DNA of 15,298 nucleotides. Origin: an uncultured Burkholderiales bacterium (GTDB lineage Bacteria > Pseudomonadota > Gammaproteobacteria > Burkholderiales > Burkholderiaceae_D). The stretch spans positions 2,100 through 17,397 of the forward strand of contig CALMOR010000234.1 of the NCBI GenBank assembly GCA_937872165.1. Direction: 5' to 3'. Position 1 is the stretch's first letter. Each line of letters opens with the position of its first letter. Under the pieces are notes generated by a model that saw only the letters and a list, made by a program, of their open reading frames with translations, was not told the DNA's origin and searched no databases. This document shows, piece by piece, positions 14,269 to 15,298 of the stretch. A program made the position numbers and the translations under genes.

Positions 14269-15298
14269 CCCGCACGCTGCTGATCATGGCGGGCGGCACC
14301 GGCGGCCACATCATGCCGGGCCTCGCGATCGCCGAGACGATGCGTGCGCGCGGCTGGGCGATCCGTTGGCTCGGCACGTCGCACGGGATGGAGAACCGGC
14401 TCGTGCCCGAGGCCGGCATCGCGCTCGACACGATCGCGTTCGCGGGCCTGCGCGGCAAGGGCATCGGTCATGCGCTGCGCGGCCTCGGTCAGCTGATCGC
14501 CGGTCTCGTCGAGAGCGTGCGCTTCGTCTCGAAACTGAAGCCGCACGCGGTGCTCGGCATGGGCGGCTACGTGACGGTGCCCGGGGGCTTCGCGGCCGCG
14601 CTGTCGCGCGTGCCGCTGGCGCTGATGAACAGCGACTCGTCGCTGCTGCTGTCGAACCGCGCGCTGAAACCGTTCGCGACGCGGCTGATGTTCGGCCTGC
14701 CCGGCAAGGTGCAGGAGGAGGGGGACAAGGCGGTCTGGACCGGCAGCCCGGTACGCGCGGCGATCGGCGCGATGCCGTCGCCGACCGCGCGCTACGCAGC
14801 GCGCCGCGGGCCGCTCCGGGTGCTGGTGCTGGGCGGCAGCCTCGGCGCGGCGACCCTCAACCGCAACGTGCCGCTCGCGCTCGCGACGCTCGCCGAGACC
14901 GATCGTCCGATCGTCACGCATCAGGCCGGAGCCCGGCACGCGGACGCGCTCGCCGCGGTCTATCGCGACGTCGGCGTGACCGCATCGGTCGAGCCCTTCA
15001 TCGACGACATGGCAGCGCGTTACGCGGACACCGACCTCGTGATCTGCCGCGCCGGCGCGATCACGATCAGCGAACTGACGACCGCGGGCGTCGCCAGCGT
15101 CCTCGTGCCGTTGCTCGCGTCGACGACGACCCATCAGCGCGACAACGCGATCTACCTCGCGTCGGCCGGCGCGGCCGTGCACCTGCCCCAGGCCGAGCTC
15201 GCTGCCGACTCGCAGGCCGCGCTGCTGCGTTCGTTCACCCGCGACAGGTTCTGCGAGATGGCCGAGGCCGCCCGCGCGATCGGCAAGCCGCATGCGAC
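14265..15298 (+). CDS. murG: UDP-GlcNAc:lipid I N-acetylglucosaminyltransferase MurG, 3' partial
   Basis: MurG adds GlcNAc to lipid I on the cytoplasmic face of the membrane, making lipid II. The window holds 344 codons; the full protein should be about 355-365 residues, so only the last C-terminal residues are missing. GGTGGH at 10-15 is the first glycine-rich loop (GT-B fold), followed by GMGGY at 98-102 (second loop). The C-terminal donor domain has GGSLGA at 190-195 (third loop), then CRAGAITISE with E270, and THQRDN at 289-294 with Gln291 in the UDP-GlcNAc site. The ATG at 14265 precedes the first loop by the expected distance and overlaps the stop of the minicistron. murC would be expected next, beyond the window. 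Confidence 0.97.
   Translation, partial: MTRTLLIMAGGTGGHIMPGLAIAETMRARGWAIRWLGTSHGMENRLVPEAGIALDTIAFAGLRGKGIGHALRGLGQLIAGLVESVRFVSKLKPHAVLGMGGYVTVPGGFAAALSRVPLALMNSDSSLLLSNRALKPFATRLMFGLPGKVQEEGDKAVWTGSPVRAAIGAMPSPTARYAARRGPLRVLVLGGSLGAATLNRNVPLALATLAETDRPIVTHQAGARHADALAAVYRDVGVTASVEPFIDDMAARYADTDLVICRAGAITISELTTAGVASVLVPLLASTTTHQRDNAIYLASAGAAVHLPQAELAADSQAALLRSFTRDRFCEMAEAARAIGKPHA

Noticed and set aside
1..15298. CRISPR arrays, tRNA or rRNA genes, insertion sequences, phage or defence genes
   Set aside because: No repeat-spacer pattern, cloverleaf-like segment, transposase or terminal repeat was seen. The window is fully explained by the photosynthesis operon, the dcw cluster and the interval between them.

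Overview
The window (about 68-70% GC by eye) is most consistent with a phototrophic betaproteobacterium of the Burkholderiales (purple, anoxygenic). Two things point there. One is a group of bacteriochlorophyll genes at the left end. The other is a division and cell wall (dcw) cluster whose protein features look betaproteobacterial: a 389-residue MraY, a MurD with a basic insert, and a MurE carrying the meso-diaminopimelate motif DNPR. The species cannot be read from the sequence.

Left region (1-3012, + strand): the 3' end of an operon of photosynthesis genes. It holds a truncated PucC-like major facilitator protein of the bacteriochlorophyll delivery (BCD) family, bchP (geranylgeranyl reductase, last step of the bacteriochlorophyll tail), tspO (also called crtK; tryptophan-rich sensory protein) and an unrecognised 83-residue membrane protein. 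Gaps are 7-10 bp, so the four are probably one transcript.

Middle region (3013-3628): a 77-residue hydrophilic protein of unknown function is encoded on the - strand (3255 to 3022), convergent with the photosynthesis operon. Beyond it lies the only gene-free stretch over 300 bases (3256-3628), which is AT-richer than its surroundings. It holds a good sigma-70-type promoter for mraZ, overlapped by four 10-bp-phased G-rich repeats that match the MraZ operator, and a weaker possible divergent promoter for the - strand gene.

Right region (3629-15298, + strand): the dcw cluster in canonical order, mraZ, rsmH (mraW), ftsL, ftsI, murE, murF, mraY, murD, ftsW, murG; the last is cut by the window end. 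From rsmH to ftsW every gene overlaps the next by 1-7 bases. The remaining gap, ftsW-murG, is spanned by a 10-codon minicistron that overlaps both neighbours and has a GGAGGT ribosome binding site. The products make UDP-MurNAc-pentapeptide (MurE, MurD, MurF), lipid I (MraY) and lipid II (MurG), then polymerise and crosslink it at the septum (FtsW, FtsI with FtsL). MraZ probably autoregulates the operon, and RsmH methylates 16S rRNA.

No novel defence, mobile or biosynthetic system was found. The points most worth checking are the ftsW-murG minicistron, the block of foreign-looking codon usage inside rsmH, the unresolved rsmH start (possible frameshift), the MraZ operator, the two small unknown genes, and the direct junction of photosynthesis genes with the dcw cluster.
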